Shown piece after piece: positions 31,155 to 40,246 of a stretch of DNA of 64,000 nucleotides; the first letter of the stretch is position 1; each line of letters begins with the position of its first letter. Location: assembly GCF_004310425.1 (NCBI RefSeq), contig NZ_SIUB01000002.1, positions 248,001 through 312,000 of the forward strand. The letters are read 5' to 3'. The notes beneath the pieces are model-generated. The model was given only the letters and a program-made list of their open reading frames with translations. It was not told where the DNA came from and did no database searches. A program made the translations under genes and the position numbers. This DNA comes from Hansschlegelia quercus. Its GTDB lineage: Bacteria > Pseudomonadota > Alphaproteobacteria > Rhizobiales > Methylopilaceae.

Positions 31155-31919
31155 ATGCCGACGTCGAAGCGCAAGCCCCTGATCGCCGGCAACTGGAAGA
31201 TGAACGGGCTGGGATCTTCGGCCCCGGAATTCGTCACGGTTATAGGCGCTTACATGGGGCCGATGCGGCACGCGGTGGACCTGATGGTATTCCCCCCGGC
31301 GACGCTGCTCACGAGCTTCGCGACTGCGACGCGAGGGGCCGGGGTGCTCGTCGGCGCGCAGGACTGCCATCCCGAGCCGAATGGCCCCTATACCGGCGAC
31401 ATTTCCGCCGAGATGATCGCCGACGCCGGTGGCAAGGCGGTGATCGTCGGCCATTCCGAACGTCGCGCGGATCACAGCGAGACCGACGCGCTGATCCGCT
31501 CCAAGGCCGAGGCCGCCTTCCGCGCCGGGTTGGTCGCGATCGTCTGCGTGGGAGAGACGGCGGACGAGCGAGAACAAAAACGGGCGGCAGCGGTGGTAGG
31601 CGAACAGCTCCAGGGCTCCCTGCCGGATGCGGCGAAGGCGGAAAACCTCGTCGTGGCCTACGAGCCGGTCTGGGCCATCGGTTCGGGTCTTACCCCGACC
31701 ATCGCCGAGGTCGAGGAGATGCACGGCTTCATCCGCGCCGAACTCGCCAAGCGCTTCGGCGCTGAGAGCGACAAGTTTCGTATCCTCTACGGCGGCTCGG
31801 TGAAGCCCGCCAACGCGGCCGAGATCCTGACCGCGGCCGACGTCGACGGCGCGCTGGTGGGCGGCGCGAGCCTCAAGGCTGCCGACTTCCTGGCGATCGC
31901 CAAGGCCGCCCAGCGATAG
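31155..31919 (+). CDS. tpiA: triosephosphate isomerase
   Basis: Interconverts glyceraldehyde-3-phosphate and dihydroxyacetone phosphate. It has 254 residues. Active-site lysine in GNWKMNG, histidine in VIVGHSERR, and glutamate in [12 protein letters not shown], with phosphate loop [12 protein letters not shown] Shine-Dalgarno AAGGAGA lies about 10 bases before the ATG. It shares a 186-base divergent region with ppiD and precedes secG by 128 bases. Confidence 0.98.
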   Translation: MPTSKRKPLIAGNWKMNGLGSSAPEFVTVIGAYMGPMRHAVDLMVFPPATLLTSFATATRGAGVLVGAQDCHPEPNGPYTGDISAEMIADAGGKAVIVGHSERRADHSETDALIRSKAEAAFRAGLVAIVCVGETADEREQKRAAAVVGEQLQGSLPDAAKAENLVVAYEPVWAIGSGLTPTIAEVEEMHGFIRAELAKRFGAESDKFRILYGGSVKPANAAEILTAADVDGALVGGASLKAADFLAIAKAAQR

Positions 31920-32047
31920 CGGCCGCCGCCTGGAGCTTGCAAAACCCGGCGTTCGGCCAAACGTGTCGGTAGCCGGTTGGCGCTTCGTGGTGTAAGGAGC
32001 GCCTTCTGCGCAGGTCGTCCCCGCGCGAACCTCTTTGCGATAGAGCC

Positions 32048-32671
32048 ATGCTGCAGACCGTCCTCATCGTCATCCACCTCATGATCGTGCTGTCGCTGGT
32101 GGTGGTCGTGCTGCTCCAGAAATCCGAAGGCGGCGCGCTCGGCATCGGCGGGGGCGGCGGCTTCATGGCCGGCCGCAGCCAGTCGAACCCACTGACGCGT
32201 CTCACGGCCTATCTGGCTGGCGGCTTCTTCGTCACCAGCATGGCACTGACGGTCGTCGCAGGCTACGGCGGCGGGTCGGTGTTCGACCGGCTGCACCCGA
32301 CCGCGCCTGTCCCGCAGGCGGCGCCGGGCGGCCCCTCCGCCCCGCTCGGCACCGGGCAGGGCGGCATCCTTCAGCAGCTGAAGCAGCAGACCAAGGAAGA
32401 CGGCGCCGGCGCGCCGCCGCAGCCGTCCTTCGCAGCCCCAACCGCGCAGAACAACAGCGAACCGGTGCCGCAGCCGCAGGGCGCCGCGCCGATCACGCCG
32501 CAGGTCTCTGATCCCAAGGAGAGCGGCTCCAAGGATGAGGTCCGCTCCGGACCGGCCCAGCAGACTGAGCCCGGCAGGGCAGGCGCGGAACAGACGCCTG
32601 CCAATGGCGGCGGGACGCCTGCGACGAGCGGAGAGCAGCCGGAACCGGCCCAGCCGAAGCCGCAGCCCTGA
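32048..32671 (+). CDS. secG: preprotein translocase subunit SecG, long C-terminal tail
   Basis: Small membrane subunit of the SecYEG translocon. The N-terminal 75 residues show the two SecG helices (LIVIHLMIVLSLVVVVLLQ, and AYLAGGFFVTSMALTVVAG) and the family loop GGALGIGGGGGFMAGRS. The remaining 125 residues are a Pro/Ala/Gln/Glu-rich, low-complexity tail with no predicted fold. Total length is 207; such tails are usual in alphaproteobacteria. The adjacent terminator ends the tpiA-secG unit. In some relatives pyrG follows; here a convergent GFA gene does. Confidence 0.93.
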   Translation: MLQTVLIVIHLMIVLSLVVVVLLQKSEGGALGIGGGGGFMAGRSQSNPLTRLTAYLAGGFFVTSMALTVVAGYGGGSVFDRLHPTAPVPQAAPGGPSAPLGTGQGGILQQLKQQTKEDGAGAPPQPSFAAPTAQNNSEPVPQPQGAAPITPQVSDPKESGSKDEVRSGPAQQTEPGRAGAEQTPANGGGTPATSGEQPEPAQPKPQP

Positions 32672-32697
32672 TTTCGCGCGAAACATCAGTAAAAGCA

Positions 32698-32723
32698 AAA
32701 GGCCCGGAGCGATCCGGGCCTTT
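32698..32723 (+). terminator. intrinsic terminator after secG
   Basis: GGCCCGGA (32701-32708) and TCCGGGCC (32713-32720) close a GCGA loop, flanked by A3 on the left and T3 on the right. It probably serves both secG and the convergent GFA gene. Confidence 0.85.
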
Positions 32724-32754
32724 CTATTTGAGACGGTGGCGGCGTGACGCGCGC

Positions 32755-33144
32755 TCACCATCCAGGCTTCTGTGGCAGGCCATCTGCGATTTCGTAGTAG
32801 TCGGCCTTCGAGCCGACGAAGATGTGCCCGGCGAGCCTGAGACCCGTCGGCTGGTCGAGCGTCCCCATGGCGACGTAGATCTTGTCGCCCTCAGGCTCTT
32901 CCCGCCAGAACAGGTTGCCGCCGCAGCGCGTGCAGAAACCGCGGCTGGCGCTATCGGAAGACCGGAACCAGGCAAGACTCTCGGAGGCGGTCAGGACCAG
33001 CTCCGAGGCCGGCCAAGCGGCCATCACCGCATAGTTGCCGCTGGTGCGGGCGCATTGCGAGCAGTGACAGGCGACCGGCTGCGCCGGATCGCCCGTCACT
33101 TCGTAGCCGACGCCGACGCAGAGGCAGCCGCCGCTTCGGATCAT
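32755..33144 (-). CDS. GFA family zinc protein (CENP-V/glutathione-dependent formaldehyde-activating type)
   Basis: Small zinc-binding protein of 129 residues. The family cysteines are visible in order: GGCLCVGVGYE, ACHCSQCARTSG and GFCTRCGGNLFW, which bind two zinc ions. Members include Gfa, which condenses formaldehyde with glutathione, but most relatives are uncharacterised, so the activity is not assigned. The start is ATG at 33142-33144, overlapping the rne stop (ATGA); a longer GTG-type start in frame upstream is less likely. Confidence 0.9.
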   Translation of the reverse strand: MIRSGGCLCVGVGYEVTGDPAQPVACHCSQCARTSGNYAVMAAWPASELVLTASESLAWFRSSDSASRGFCTRCGGNLFWREEPEGDKIYVAMGTLDQPTGLRLAGHIFVGSKADYYEIADGLPQKPGW

Positions 33145-35699
33145 CAGCCGCCGGAGACCTTGCGGCTCCACCAGCCCTTGCGACGCGGGCCGGAAACCTC
33201 GGCCTCAGGCAGCGGCTGCGGCGCCGGGCGGACGGGCGCCGGCTCGGCAAGCGTTTCAACCTCGACCGTCTCGGTCACCGCGACCTCCTCCTCGGGCGTC
33301 AGCACGTCGCCGGCTTCGATGTCGACCGGCGTCTGGGGTTCCGGCGCAGCCACGACTGGCTCCGCGACGTCGGAGACCTCGGAAGCCGGGGCTTCGCCAT
33401 TGGCCGCCACCGCCTCGGTCTCTTCCGCGCCGTCAGCCGCTTCGTCCCCGCCACGGCGCGTGCGGCGTCCCCCGCGACGGCCACGGCGACGGCGCTTGCC
33501 GGCCTCGTCCTCGCTCTCCTCGGAAGCCTCAGCGGGGGCTTCCGGCGCGGCTTCCGCGACCAGCGGCGAGGTTTCGTCCGCTACGTCGCTCGCGCTCAGA
33601 TCCTGCTCCTCGCCGTCAATCTCGGACTCGTCGTCCGACGAAGCCTCGACGCTCTGGCCGTTCTCAGCCCCGCCACGACCGCCGCGACGCCTGCGGCGAC
33701 GGCGCTTGCGGCGTCCGCCTTCGCCGTTCTCGCTCTCGTCCTCGGACTGCGCGCGGCGCGCCGGCTGGGCGACGGGCTCGGAAGCCTCCGCCTCGACCGT
33801 CTCCTCCGGCTCGTCGATCTCATCGGGCGCGATGCTGTCAACGCGCACTTGCGTGATCGGCGCGCGCGGCTCGCCCGTCGCGGGCTCCGTACGCTCGACG
33901 ATCGCATGCTGCCCCGGCGCGAGGTGCTCCTCAGCCGCGAACAGGACGGTGACGCCGAAGCGGCTCTCGATCTCGCGAATGTGGTGGCGCTTCTGGTTCA
34001 GAACGTAGAGCGCCACTTCGCCGCGGAGCTTCACCAGCAGGTTGCGCGAAGCGTCCTTGAGCAGGTGATCTTCGCAGATACGCAGCACGTGGAGCGCGAC
34101 CGAGGGCACGGCGCGGACGGTGCCGACGCCGCTGCAGACGGGGCAAACCTCACTCGACGATTCCAGCACGCCGGTGCGGATGCGCTGGCGCGACATCTCC
34201 ATCAGGCCGAAATGCGAGATCCGACCGAGCTGGATGCGGGCGCGGTCGTCCTTGAGGCAATCCTTCAGCTTCTTCTCGACCGCCCGGTTGTTCCGGCTCT
34301 CCTCCATGTCGATGAAGTCGATGACGATCAGTCCGGCAAGGTCACGCAGCCGCAGCTGGCGGGCGACCTCTTCGGCCGCCTCCATGTTGGTGCGGAGCGC
34401 GGTGTCCTCGATATTGTGCTCGCGCGTCGACCGGCCGGAGTTCACGTCGATCGCGACCAGCGCCTCGGCCTGGTTGATGACGAGATAGCCGCCGGACTTC
34501 ATCGTCACGGTGTTCGAGAACATCGCGTCGAGTTGCGTCTCGACGCCCATCTTCGAGTAGAGCGGCTGGCTGTCGCGATAGGGCTGCACGGTCTTCGCGT
34601 TGCTCGGCATGAGCATCCGCATGAAGTCCTTGGCCTCGCGATAGCCGTCCTCGCCGGCGACCAGAACCTCATCGATCTCCTTGTTGTAGAGATCGCGGAT
34701 CGATCGCTTGATCAGCGAGCCTTCTTCATAGACCAGCGCGGGCGCGGTCGACTTGAGGGTCAGGTCGCGCACCGTCTCCCAGAGGCGCATCAGATATTCG
34801 AAGTCGCGCTTGATCTCCGGCCGCGTGCGGCTTGCGCCCGCGGTGCGAAGGATGACGCCCATGCCCTCCGGCACCTCCAGGTCGGCGACGAGATCCTTGA
34901 GGCGCTTGCGGTCCTGCGCGGAGGTGATCTTGCGGCTGATGCCGCCGCCGCGCGCCGTGTTCGGCATCAGGACCGAATAGCGGCCGGCGAGCGACAGGTA
35001 GGTGGTGAGCGCCGCGCCCTTGCTGCCGCGCTCTTCCTTGACGACCTGCACCAGGAGGATCTGGCGGCGCTTGATGACTTCCTGGATCTTGTAGGAGCGG
35101 ATGCTGCGGCGCTGTTGGCGCTCAGGCATCTCCTCGAGCGCGTCTCCGGCGCCGATCGACTCGACGGGATGATCCTCTTCGTCCCCGTCCTGGACGTCCG
35201 CCTTTTCTTCTTGTTCGGCGACATGCTCGGCGACGACGGCTTCGGCCTCCTCGGAGACCTCAGCCTCGACGGGCTCGGCAGGTTCGACCGTCGCCTCGGC
35301 GGAAACAGCGTCCTCGGAATCCTGCGGCGACGCCTTGGGGCGCGAACGGCCACGGCCGCGACGACGGCCGCCGGAAGGCTTCTCCTCGGCGGGCTCGGAG
35401 TCTTCCGCGGCGGCCTTCTCCTCCTCGGCGATCAGCGCCTGCCGGTCGGCGGTCGGGATCTGGTAGTAGTCCGGGTGGATCTCGCTGAAGGCGAGGAAGC
35501 CGTGGCGGTTGCCGCCATATTCGACGAATGCCGCCTGAAGCGACGGTTCGACCCGCGTCACCTTCGCGAGATAGATGTTCCCGCGCAGCTGCTTGCGGTT
35601 CGCGCTCTCGAAATCGAATTCCTCGACCCTCGATCCGCGAACGACGACCACCCTTGTCTCTTCGGGGTGGGTGGCGTCGATGAGCATTTTGTTGGCCAT
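33144..35699 (-). CDS. rne: ribonuclease E/G
   Basis: Endonuclease for mRNA decay and rRNA/tRNA processing. It is 851 residues. The N-terminal start is MANKMLIDATHPEETRVVVV. An S1 domain interrupted by a long acidic insert (about residues 85-205) precedes the DNase I-like catalytic part, where the metal-binding aspartates lie in VAIDVNSGRSTREHN and GLIVIDFIDMEE. The zinc link CPVCSG comes at about residue 535. The last 250 residues are rich in Glu/Ala with Arg-rich blocks, a disordered scaffold for partners. It is preceded by a 645-base untranslated region, in keeping with feedback control through the 5' leader seen in E. coli. Confidence 0.95.
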   Translation of the reverse strand: MANKMLIDATHPEETRVVVVRGSRVEEFDFESANRKQLRGNIYLAKVTRVEPSLQAAFVEYGGNRHGFLAFSEIHPDYYQIPTADRQALIAEEEKAAAEDSEPAEEKPSGGRRRGRGRSRPKASPQDSEDAVSAEATVEPAEPVEAEVSEEAEAVVAEHVAEQEEKADVQDGDEEDHPVESIGAGDALEEMPERQQRRSIRSYKIQEVIKRRQILLVQVVKEERGSKGAALTTYLSLAGRYSVLMPNTARGGGISRKITSAQDRKRLKDLVADLEVPEGMGVILRTAGASRTRPEIKRDFEYLMRLWETVRDLTLKSTAPALVYEEGSLIKRSIRDLYNKEIDEVLVAGEDGYREAKDFMRMLMPSNAKTVQPYRDSQPLYSKMGVETQLDAMFSNTVTMKSGGYLVINQAEALVAIDVNSGRSTREHNIEDTALRTNMEAAEEVARQLRLRDLAGLIVIDFIDMEESRNNRAVEKKLKDCLKDDRARIQLGRISHFGLMEMSRQRIRTGVLESSSEVCPVCSGVGTVRAVPSVALHVLRICEDHLLKDASRNLLVKLRGEVALYVLNQKRHHIREIESRFGVTVLFAAEEHLAPGQHAIVERTEPATGEPRAPITQVRVDSIAPDEIDEPEETVEAEASEPVAQPARRAQSEDESENGEGGRRKRRRRRRRGGRGGAENGQSVEASSDDESEIDGEEQDLSASDVADETSPLVAEAAPEAPAEASEESEDEAGKRRRRGRRGGRRTRRGGDEAADGAEETEAVAANGEAPASEVSDVAEPVVAAPEPQTPVDIEAGDVLTPEEEVAVTETVEVETLAEPAPVRPAPQPLPEAEVSGPRRKGWWSRKVSGG

Positions 35700-36161
35700 T
35701 GAGAAAGCTCTTGTGTGCCGCCGGGCCGTCCGCCGGACGTCGGGATCGACGACGCTAGCGTGGCGCTCAGGGCGCTCATGCGCCCGGCTGATGTTAAATG
35801 GAAGAAGCCGCATGCGTGGAGGCGCAGCCCTAAGGCGGCGCGGACAAGCGGCGAACGCCAGCTATGCCGGCGGATCGAGGTCCCGGATCGAGCGAATGCG
35901 GCGCTGTTCGCCGTGCTCATCGTCCGAAACACCTCGCAAATTTCTGGGACGGGACAGTCCGAAGAACCGGCTGCGCGTCGGGTTGCGTCTCTGGCCGGCG
36001 ATGGCATTCGCCGACGCTCACGACCGCTGGCCGATGCGCTAGCCGCCAGTCCCGGACGTCGTGTCGTGGATTGGCGCTTCGCGCGTCGCGGGCGGCGCGG
36101 ACTGGGAGCCGCGGAGACGAAAGCGAGGAAAGGACTCACCGCGTCTCGCCGTGAACGACGT

Positions 36162-36191
36162 TCTGTACCGGAAGATACGTATCTTTGACAA
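36162..36191 (-). promoter_or_regulatory. candidate rne promoter
   Basis: On the minus strand TTGTCA (36186-36191) and TACAGA (36162-36167) are separated by 18 bases, close to the sigma-70 pattern. The spacer is almost filled by the palindrome at 36172-36185. The direction and distance fit transcription toward rne. Confidence 0.5.
36172..36185. promoter_or_regulatory. perfect 14-base palindrome in the rne promoter spacer
   Basis: AAGATACGTATCTT reads the same on both strands. In a GC-rich background an A/T-containing perfect dyad between the -35 and -10 elements looks like an operator for a dimeric repressor. The binding protein is unknown. Confidence 0.55.
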
Positions 36192-36279
36192 GGGCGGCGC
36201 CGTTCCGCGCGTCACGCTCGCGACATAGGCGCCGGAGACACAGCAGGCGCGCAAATCGCCTTGTCGAGTTCAGACCTGG

Positions 36280-36285
36280 TTAACC
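36280..36285 (+). promoter_or_regulatory. TTAACC element upstream of amiC
   Basis: TTAACC is centred about 62 bases before the amiC start. It matches a half-site of the CtrA cell-cycle regulator (TTAA-N7-TTAA type), though the second half-site is not seen. The same hexamer occurs upstream of two more peptidoglycan genes in this window. Confidence 0.35.
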
Positions 36286-36344
36286 CTGAGAGCATAACAC
36301 CGTAGATCTGCGCCATTCGGATCCGCTCCAGCGAAACGGCAGGA

Positions 36345-37568
36345 ATGCTCCGCATCTCGTCCATCGTCCTTGCAGCGCTCTTCGCGCTGGTCGCGCTGCC
36401 GCCGTTGGCCTTCGCTCAGGCCGACAGGCGTCCGGTCGCGACCGAGGCGCGGCTCGCCGGCGATGAACAACGGACGCGGCTGGTCATCGACCTTTCGGCG
36501 CCGGCCGCGATCAAGGCATTCACCCTCGCCGACCCCTATCGCGTCGTCATCGATCTTCCGGAAATCGCCTTCCGCCTGCCGGAGACGGCTGGCCGCGAGG
36601 GCAGGGGGCTGATCTCGGCCTACCGCTTCGGCGTGCTGGCGCCGGGCCGCTCGCGGATCGTGGTCGACGTCAAGAAGCCGGTCGCGATCGACAAGGCTTT
36701 CGTGCTCGACCCCGTCGAAGGTCAGCCCGCGCGGCTAGTGCTGGACCTCACTCCGACCGACCGCGCAGCCTTCCTCAAATCGCTTTCCGCGCGCGAGGGC
36801 GACCCGACGGGCTCAAACGGGCCGGACAGGACGGCTTCCGCGTCGCCAGAGGCCGCGGCGCTTCCGGTCGTGGTGATCGATCCCGGCCATGGCGGCGTCG
36901 ACCCCGGCGCGGCCGGACCTGCGGGCGCGAGCGAGAAGGACATCGTGCTCGCCTTCGCCAAGCGCCTGAAAGCGAAGATCGAGGCTGGCGGCGAGCGCCG
37001 GGCGATCCTGACGCGCGAGGACGATACGTTCATCTCGCTGCCCGCGCGCGTGAAGATGGCGCGTGACGCCGGCGCGGCGGTCATGATCTCGATCCACGCC
37101 GACACGCTGGCCGACCCCTTCGGCGTGCGTGGCGCGACGGTCTACACGCTCTCGGAGAAGGCCTCCGACCGTGAGGCCGAACGCCTCGCCGACAAGGAGA
37201 ACCGCGCCGACATGATCGCCGGCGTCGACCTGTCGGAAGAGCCCGAGGAGGTCGCCGGCATTCTGTTCGAGCTGACCCGCCGCGAGACGCGCGCCTTCAC
37301 CGCCGAATTCTCGAAGGGGCTGGTCAGGGAGCTCCGAGCCGCCGCCAAGCTCAACAAGAACCCGCTGCGTTCGGCTGGCTTCCGCGTCCTGAAGGCGCCG
37401 GACGTGCCCTCGGTGCTGCTCGAGCTCGGCTATCTCTCAAGCCCCGAGGACGCCAAGCTGATGATGTCGGACGCCTGGCAGGAACAGGCGACCGACGCCG
37501 TTTCGACGGCCATCGATCGATACTTCGCGATGCGTATCGCCCAAGGCACACCCGGCCGCGTAAATTAG
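36345..37568 (+). CDS. amiC: N-acetylmuramoyl-L-alanine amidase, AMIN plus Amidase_3
   Basis: Periplasmic zinc amidase that cuts the peptide from muramic acid and helps separate daughter cells. It has 407 residues. Signal peptide 1-24 ends in AFA before QADRRP. An AMIN domain (about residues 30-135) targets the septum. The Amidase_3 domain begins at VVIDPGHGGVDPGA. Zinc and catalytic residues are seen in DPGHGG, GASEKDIV, SIHAD and LLELGYLSS. A helix between the last two carries acidic residues like the inhibitory helix of AmiC. Gene order rne-amiC-mrcA is usual in rhizobia-like genomes. Confidence 0.95.
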   Translation: MLRISSIVLAALFALVALPPLAFAQADRRPVATEARLAGDEQRTRLVIDLSAPAAIKAFTLADPYRVVIDLPEIAFRLPETAGREGRGLISAYRFGVLAPGRSRIVVDVKKPVAIDKAFVLDPVEGQPARLVLDLTPTDRAAFLKSLSAREGDPTGSNGPDRTASASPEAAALPVVVIDPGHGGVDPGAAGPAGASEKDIVLAFAKRLKAKIEAGGERRAILTREDDTFISLPARVKMARDAGAAVMISIHADTLADPFGVRGATVYTLSEKASDREAERLADKENRADMIAGVDLSEEPEEVAGILFELTRRETRAFTAEFSKGLVRELRAAAKLNKNPLRSAGFRVLKAPDVPSVLLELGYLSSPEDAKLMMSDAWQEQATDAVSTAIDRYFAMRIAQGTPGRVN

Positions 37569-37625
37569 GCGCCGGGCGGCGCAGCGCCGCATATTCTCCA
37601 CAAAGCGGACCGATCCCGTGGCATA

Positions 37626-37666
37626 GCGGAAAGCGGGACAGCGCTTCCGCGGCCTTGAGAGCCGCG
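37626..37666 (+). other. two overlapping hairpins at the mrcA start
   Basis: Left hairpin: GCGGAAAGCG (37626-37635) with CGCTTCCGC (37642-37650), one bulged base. Right hairpin: CGCGGC (37648-37653) with GCCGCG (37661-37666) around CTTGAGA. They share bases, so only one can form at a time, and the right one runs into the mrcA GTG. Alternative folding could control mrcA translation. Confidence 0.45.
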
Positions 37667-40164
37667 TGAAACCAGGACCGCCAAAGCGCCCAGACCACGC
37701 GAGGATCCGCTTGCGCCTGCTCGTACGATTCCTCGGCTTTCTGTTTACGGCCGCGACCGTCGTCGCGCTCACGGCCGCGGGCTTTGTCGGCTTCTTCGCC
37801 TGGAAATACTCGCGCGACCTGCCAGATTACGAGCAACTCGCCAATTACGAGCCGCCGATCATGACGCGGCTCCACGCCGACGATGGCCGGCTGATAGCGG
37901 AATACGCCAAGGAGCGGCGGCTGTTCGTGCCGATCCAGTCGGTGCCGAAGCGGCTGATCAACGCCTTCACCTCCGCGGAAGACAAGAACTTCTACGAGCA
38001 CGGCGGCATCGATTTCGGCGGCATCATCCGCGCCGCGGTCTCCAACTTCCAGAACCAGGACCGCCGTCCGCAAGGCGCATCGACCATCACCCAGCAGGTG
38101 GCGAAGAACTTCCTGCTCTCGAACGAGCAGAACTACGAGCGCAAGATCAAGGAGGCGCTGCTTTCGCTTCGTATCGAGCAGACCTACTCGAAGGACCGCA
38201 TCCTCGAACTCTATCTGAACGAGATCTTCTTCGGGCTCGGCGCCTACGGCGTCGGCGCGGCTTCGCTGGTCTATTTCGACAAGGGCGTGGACGAACTGAC
38301 TCTCGCGCAGGCCGCCTATCTTGCGGCGCTTCCTAAAGCGCCGAACAACTACAACCCGTTCAAATACAAGGACCGGGCGATCGAGCGCCGCAACTGGGTG
38401 ATCGACCGCATGGTCGAGAACGGCGAGGCCACACCCGAGGAAGGCGCCGCCGCAAAGAAGGAAGGCCTCGACATCAAGCCGCGCGCCACCGGCACGCAAC
38501 TGCCAGCGAGCGAGTACTTCAACGAAGAGGTCCGCCGGGTGCTCTATGAGCGCTACGGCGAGAAGGGCCTCTACGAAGGCGGACTGTCGGTTCGGACCAC
38601 GCTTGATCCCGATCTGCAGATGCTGGCGCGGAAATCGCTCAGCAACGGCCTCGTGCGCTTCGACGAGCAGCGCGGCTGGCGCGGGCCGGAGAAAGAGATC
38701 GACCCTAAGGGTGACTGGGGCGTCGCGCTGGGCGCGCTGCCCGCCTACAACGACATCAAGCCGTGGCGCCTCGCCGTCGTGCTCGATTCCGGCGCCAACG
38801 AGGCGGCGATCGGCCTCCAGCCTGCGCATGAGCGCTCCGGCGGCGTGTCGCGCGAGCGCGTCACCGGCCGGCTGACGCTGGAGGGCGTGCGCTGGGCGAA
38901 ATGGGCGAAGGGTCCCGACCGCGGCCGTCCGGTGAAGACCGTCGCGCAGGTCGTGAAGCCGGGCGACGTCGTCTATGTCGAGCCGGTTTCCGAGGGTTCG
39001 TCCGACTACCGCCTGCGGCAGACGCCGGAGATTTCGGGCGGCCTCGTCGCCATGGATCCCTTTACCGGCCGCGTGCTCGCGCTCGCCGGCGGCTTCTCCT
39101 ACGACGAGAGCCAGTTCAATCGCGCGACGCAGGCGTTGAGGCAGCCGGGCTCGTCGTTCAAGCCGTTCATCTACGCGGCAGCGCTCGACAACGGCTACAC
39201 GCCGTCGAGCGTGGTGCTGGACGGCCCGATCGAGATCGACCAGGGCGCCGGCATCGGCGTCTGGCGACCGGAGAATTACGGCAAGAAGTTCTATGGTCCT
39301 CAGACCTTGCGGTTCGGCATCGAAAAGTCGCGAAACGTCATGACCGTGCGGCTGGCGCAGGATATGGGCATGCCGCTCATCTCCGAATACGCCCGCCGTT
39401 TCGGCGCGATGGACGATCTGCCGCCCTACCTCTCGATGGCGCTCGGCGCCGGCGAGACGACGGTGCTCAAGATGACGGCGGCTTACGCGATGTTCGCGAA
39501 TGGCGGCAAGCGCGTCACGCCGACGGTGATCGACCGCGTTCAGGACCGCACCGGCAAGACCATCTACCGTCACGACGACCGACAGTGCATCGGCTGCACG
39601 GCGACGGCCTGGGCGAACCAGGACGAACCCACGCTGATGGACGCCCGCGAGCAGGTGCTCGACCCGATGACGGCCTACCAGATCACGTCCATGCTGGAAG
39701 GCGTCGTGCTGCGCGGCACTGCGACGGGCGTTAAGGCCGTTGGCAAGCCGGTCGCCGGCAAGACGGGCACCACCAACGACTACAAGGACGCCTGGTTCGT
39801 CGGCTTCTCGCCAGATCTCGTGGTCGGCGTCTATCTCGGCTACGATAAGCCGCGCACGATGGGCGAGGGTGAAACCGGCGGCGAAGTCGCGGCCCCCGTC
39901 TTTACCGATTTCATGAAGGCGGCGCTGCACGACAAGCCCGCGACCCCGTTCCGCGTCCCGCCGGGGATCAAGCTGATCCGCATCAATCCGTCGAGCGGGA
40001 TGCGCGCGTCGGCCGGCGACTCGAAGGTCATCCTTGAGGCCTTCAAGCCGGGCACCGCTCCGCCGGATAGCTACTCGATCATCGGACAGGCGGCGCCGTC
40101 GAATCAGAACGTGACGCCTGATCAGGACCGAGCGGTCCGGTCGGGCACGGGCGGATTGTACTGA
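37666..40164 (+). CDS. mrcA: penicillin-binding protein 1A, bifunctional transglycosylase/transpeptidase
   Basis: Class A PBP that polymerises and cross-links peptidoglycan. It has 832 residues. One transmembrane helix lies near residues 20-45. The glycosyltransferase domain (about residues 65-240) has the catalytic Glu in TSAEDKNFYEHGG and the second acidic block QQVAKNFLLS. An OB-like linker (about 300-430) follows, and then the transpeptidase domain with serine motif SSFKPF, EKSRNVM and KTGTTNDYKDAW. The GTG start is chosen because MKPGPPKRPDHARIRLRLLV gives a usual basic start before the helix; a later TTG is also possible. It is followed by a weak hairpin terminator and a dispersed repeat. 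Confidence 0.95.
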   Translation: MKPGPPKRPDHARIRLRLLVRFLGFLFTAATVVALTAAGFVGFFAWKYSRDLPDYEQLANYEPPIMTRLHADDGRLIAEYAKERRLFVPIQSVPKRLINAFTSAEDKNFYEHGGIDFGGIIRAAVSNFQNQDRRPQGASTITQQVAKNFLLSNEQNYERKIKEALLSLRIEQTYSKDRILELYLNEIFFGLGAYGVGAASLVYFDKGVDELTLAQAAYLAALPKAPNNYNPFKYKDRAIERRNWVIDRMVENGEATPEEGAAAKKEGLDIKPRATGTQLPASEYFNEEVRRVLYERYGEKGLYEGGLSVRTTLDPDLQMLARKSLSNGLVRFDEQRGWRGPEKEIDPKGDWGVALGALPAYNDIKPWRLAVVLDSGANEAAIGLQPAHERSGGVSRERVTGRLTLEGVRWAKWAKGPDRGRPVKTVAQVVKPGDVVYVEPVSEGSSDYRLRQTPEISGGLVAMDPFTGRVLALAGGFSYDESQFNRATQALRQPGSSFKPFIYAAALDNGYTPSSVVLDGPIEIDQGAGIGVWRPENYGKKFYGPQTLRFGIEKSRNVMTVRLAQDMGMPLISEYARRFGAMDDLPPYLSMALGAGETTVLKMTAAYAMFANGGKRVTPTVIDRVQDRTGKTIYRHDDRQCIGCTATAWANQDEPTLMDAREQVLDPMTAYQITSMLEGVVLRGTATGVKAVGKPVAGKTGTTNDYKDAWFVGFSPDLVVGVYLGYDKPRTMGEGETGGEVAAPVFTDFMKAALHDKPATPFRVPPGIKLIRINPSSGMRASAGDSKVILEAFKPGTAPPDSYSIIGQAAPSNQNVTPDQDRAVRSGTGGLY

Positions 40165-40187
40165 AAGCAGACGGTCTGCCTGCTTGG

Positions 40188-40207
40188 AGACCGCCGCTAC
40201 GCGGTCT
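40188..40207 (+). terminator. weak terminator candidate after mrcA
   Basis: AGACCGC (40188-40194) and GCGGTCT (40201-40207) form a 7-base-pair stem with a 6-base loop, followed only by TCTC. A less T-rich tail makes termination uncertain. Confidence 0.35.
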
Positions 40208-40246
40208 TCTCGGCATAGGACCGTCGAGGTTCCTGAGCGCAGGCAT

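Larger units (their letters stand above)
35700..36344. other. long rne leader and divergent rne/amiC control region
   Basis: No convincing gene is seen in these 645 bases; the open frames are arginine-rich chance frames. The stretch holds a candidate rne promoter (36162-36191) with a perfect palindrome inside it, and a TTAACC element nearer amiC (36280-36285). From that promoter the rne leader would be about 455 bases long. A long leader suits the known E. coli RNase E feedback, which acts on its own 5' untranslated region. Confidence 0.6.

Noticed and set aside
35715-36188. 157-residue plus-strand frame in the rne/amiC gap
   Set aside because: Arg-rich, no ribosome-binding site or family pattern; it is likely chance coding in the rne leader.
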